In this document: piece after piece, positions 62,041 to 64,000 of the stretch
How the letters are laid out: every line of letters begins with the position of its first letter
Position numbering within the stretch: the first letter of the stretch is position 1
Assembly (NCBI RefSeq): GCF_025685575.1
Contig: NZ_JAGSYD010000003.1
Coordinates: 558,001-622,000 of the forward strand
Reading direction: 5' to 3'
DNA: 64,000 bases
Source of the DNA: Granulicella cerasi
Lineage (GTDB): Bacteria > Acidobacteriota > Terriglobia > Terriglobales > Acidobacteriaceae
Notes under the pieces: model-generated
Database searches by the model: none
What the model was told of the DNA's origin: nothing
The model's input: only the letters and a program-made list of their open reading frames with translations
Position numbers and translations under genes: made by a program

Positions 62041-64000
62041 ATGTTTCGTCGCACGTTTACGGCCGGTTTTGCAGCGCTTCTCACCACGTTGGCAGCGAGC
62101 GCAGTGGCGCAGGACACGCCGCTCAAGATGCAGGGTGAGCAGATCGAAGGCCCGTCCTGCGCAGGTTTGCCAGAGTGGTTCATGCTATCGCAGCCACGTC
62201 CCTGCACCGATGCCGAGTTCAAGACATGGCTGAGCGACGCGCGCGCGTGGCGCGGCGAACGGCGTATTCGCGTAGGCTCCAATGACAGCGAGTACACACG
62301 ACCAGAGCTTCTGTGGACGCAGTCAAGTTTCATTCAGCCGCAGATGATGGTGCATGATCGCTTCTTCTACGATCCCGCACGCCGCAGCTATACGGTCGCT
62401 CGCTATCTCGAAGACACGGACAAGCGCTACGGTGGCATCGACAGCGTGCTTGTGTGGCCTACGTATCCGAACATTGGCGTGGACGACCGCAACCAGTACG
62501 ACCTGGTGCACGACATGCCCGGTGGCATGGAAGGCGTGAAAAGCTTCGTCGCTGAGTTCCATAAGCGCGGCGTGAAGGTGCTCTTCCCCACAATGCTGTG
62601 GGATCAGGGTACGCGCGTCGAAGGCAAGCCCGATGCGGTCGCGCTCAGCGAGGAACTGGCGGAAGCAGGTGCCGACGGCATCAATGGCGATACGCTGCAA
62701 GGCGTGCCGCGCACCTTCCGCGAGGCGTCCGACAATCTGCATCATCCGCTTGCGCTCGAGCCCGAACTCGGCCCCGGTTCTGACGAACAGCTGAACTGGA
62801 ACAACATGACGTGGGGCTACTGGAAGTACGGCTTCACGCCAACGGTGTCGCGCTACAAGTGGATGGAGCCGCGGCACATGGTGAACATCTCCAACCGCTG
62901 GGCGCATGACCACACCGACGATCTTCAGTTCGCGTTCTTCAACGGCATCGGCTTTGAAAGCTGGGAGAACGTGTGGGGCATCTGGAACGGCATCACGCCG
63001 CAGGATGGAGAGGCTCTGCGTCGCGTCAGCGCGATCGAACGCGCCGAGAAATCATTGCTCATTTCGCAGGAGTGGGAGCCATACGCCCCCGTGCGTAACT
63101 ACGGCGTCTTCGCCAGCAAGTGGCCCGCACAGAGCGAGACGCTGTGGACGATCGTCAATCGTAATCACTACTCCGTCAGCGGTCGTCAGCTTGCGGTGAA
63201 GCACGTGGACGGCGTTCGCTACTTCGATCTCTGGAACGGCATCGAGCTTCATGCAGACCGCGAGGGCGATCACGATGTGCTGAGCTTCAGCATGGAGGCT
63301 AATGGATACGGTGCGGTGCTCGCGACCGCAACGCTGAATGCTGACATGCAGAAGCTGATGCGCACCATGCATACGCTGAGTGAAAAACCGCTGGCGAGTT
63401 ATTCGCATGAGTGGAAGACTCTGCCGCAGCAGCTCGTTGCGATCGCAAAGACCAAGCCTGCAAAGTCCGCGCCGGACGGGATGAAGCTAATCGCCGCTAC
63501 GGAGTATCTCTTCCGCGTGAACGGCGTCGAGATCGAAGGTACGAACGACGAAGGTGTCGACGTGCAGTATCCCGGCGAAGGCTCCGCGCGCCGCTATCAC
63601 GAGCTGAAGATGCACGTCGGAGCGTTCTATCTCGACACGTATCCGGTGACGAATGCGGAGTTCAAGAAGTTCGTCGATGCGGCTCACTACCATCCGGCGG
63701 ATCACCACAACTTTCTGCGCGACTGGAAGAACGGCAGCTTCCCCGATGGCTGGGCGAACAAGCCGGTGACCTGGGTTTCGCTGGAAGACGCGCGTGCCTA
63801 CGCAGCGTGGGCTGGCAAGCGTCTGCCGCATGAGTGGGAGTGGCAGTACGCCGCGCAGGGCAACGACGGCCGCGAGTATCCGTGGGGCAATCAGTGGGTA
63901 GCAGCGAACGTGCCCACGCCCGACAAAGACCGCAACGAACAGGCCGCCTCCGATGTGAACGCTCACGCTGCGGGCGCGAGTCCCTTCGGCATCGAGGACC
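62041..64000 (+). CDS. Secreted glycosidase-like protein with C-terminal SUMF1/FGE domain (3' end outside window)
   Basis: Open from ATG 62041 (GAGG 6 nt upstream) to the window edge without a stop, 653 codons visible. Signal peptide FAALLTTLAASAVAQ. Residues of about 25-470 look like a TIM-barrel glycosidase with a beta-sandwich end (GGIDSVLVWPTYPNIGVDD, EFHKRGVKVLFPTMLWDQG, ADGINGDTLQGVP, FFNGIGFESWENVWGIWNG), not assignable by eye to a GH family. From about residue 515 a formylglycine-generating/SUMF1 domain begins: FYLDTYPVTNAEFKKFV, PVTWVSLEDARAYAAWAG, KRLPHEWEWQYAA and YPWGN. The catalytic Cys region lies beyond the edge. Divergent from a TonB receptor, suggesting a glycan-use locus. 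Confidence 0.85.
   Translation, partial: MFRRTFTAGFAALLTTLAASAVAQDTPLKMQGEQIEGPSCAGLPEWFMLSQPRPCTDAEFKTWLSDARAWRGERRIRVGSNDSEYTRPELLWTQSSFIQPQMMVHDRFFYDPARRSYTVARYLEDTDKRYGGIDSVLVWPTYPNIGVDDRNQYDLVHDMPGGMEGVKSFVAEFHKRGVKVLFPTMLWDQGTRVEGKPDAVALSEELAEAGADGINGDTLQGVPRTFREASDNLHHPLALEPELGPGSDEQLNWNNMTWGYWKYGFTPTVSRYKWMEPRHMVNISNRWAHDHTDDLQFAFFNGIGFESWENVWGIWNGITPQDGEALRRVSAIERAEKSLLISQEWEPYAPVRNYGVFASKWPAQSETLWTIVNRNHYSVSGRQLAVKHVDGVRYFDLWNGIELHADREGDHDVLSFSMEANGYGAVLATATLNADMQKLMRTMHTLSEKPLASYSHEWKTLPQQLVAIAKTKPAKSAPDGMKLIAATEYLFRVNGVEIEGTNDEGVDVQYPGEGSARRYHELKMHVGAFYLDTYPVTNAEFKKFVDAAHYHPADHHNFLRDWKNGSFPDGWANKPVTWVSLEDARAYAAWAGKRLPHEWEWQYAAQGNDGREYPWGNQWVAANVPTPDKDRNEQAASDVNAHAAGASPFGIED

Overview
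The window is chromosomal DNA from a GC-rich, diderm, non-phototrophic bacterium, most likely an Acidobacteriota of the Terriglobus/Granulicella/Edaphobacter type (family-level inference from gene content only). The main clues are two Oar-like TonB-dependent receptors with an N-terminal carboxypeptidase-regulatory domain, a secreted S53 (kumamolisin-like) peptidase with Ig-like domains, an FG-GAP/Ig surface protein with the same peculiar C-terminus, futalosine-pathway menaquinone synthesis (mqnC), and a hemE/hemH/hemY group. No rRNA, CRISPR array, insertion sequence or prophage was seen. One tRNA (Ser, anticodon TGA) is present.

Layout. 1-7.7 kb: end of a tripartite RND efflux operon (two permeases plus a NodT-type outer-membrane factor), cut at the left edge. 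7.7-9.9 kb: tRNA-Ser and a LytS/LytTR-type two-component pair. 10.1-17.5 kb: divergently transcribed two-gene unit for very large exported proteins, an S53 peptidase and a 12-motif FG-GAP protein, which share a C-terminal helical hairpin, internal lipobox and beta-strand tail. 17.6-30 kb: housekeeping and envelope genes: polyamine/amino-acid permease, pyrophosphatase, hemE, hemH and hemY bracketed by two related beta-barrel proteins, mqnC, a VOC protein, a large family-2 glycosyltransferase and a TRIC channel. 30-33.8 kb: a cloverleaf-like palindromic element, a porin-like barrel, a lineage-type hypothetical, YggS/YggU and a small membrane protein.

33.9-43.7 kb reads as an amino-sugar/cell-wall salvage locus: sugar-porter MFS, DeoR regulator, GlmS-like SIS deaminase/isomerase, MurQ etherase, TonB-dependent receptor and a GntR/HutC regulator, with similar candidate operators before murQ and between the receptor and gntR. 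43.8-47.9 kb: DAHP synthase, a two-domain secreted esterase (SGNH plus alpha/beta hydrolase) and a YncE-like propeller. 47.9-55.7 kb: a second RND efflux operon (TolC, lipoprotein adaptor, permease) converging on an OmpR/QseC-type two-component system. 55.8-64 kb: a half-size EamA protein, then ribokinase, a GRP/ureide-type sugar permease and a second TonB receptor. Divergent from that receptor is a secreted glycosidase-like/SUMF1 fusion that runs off the right edge.

The most unusual items are the shared C-terminal module of the S53/FG-GAP pair, a roughly 100-residue Ser/Thr tract inside an RND pump, the glycosidase-SUMF1 and double-esterase fusions, and two genes (APC permease, glycosyltransferase) whose true starts appear not to be ATG, GTG or TTG.
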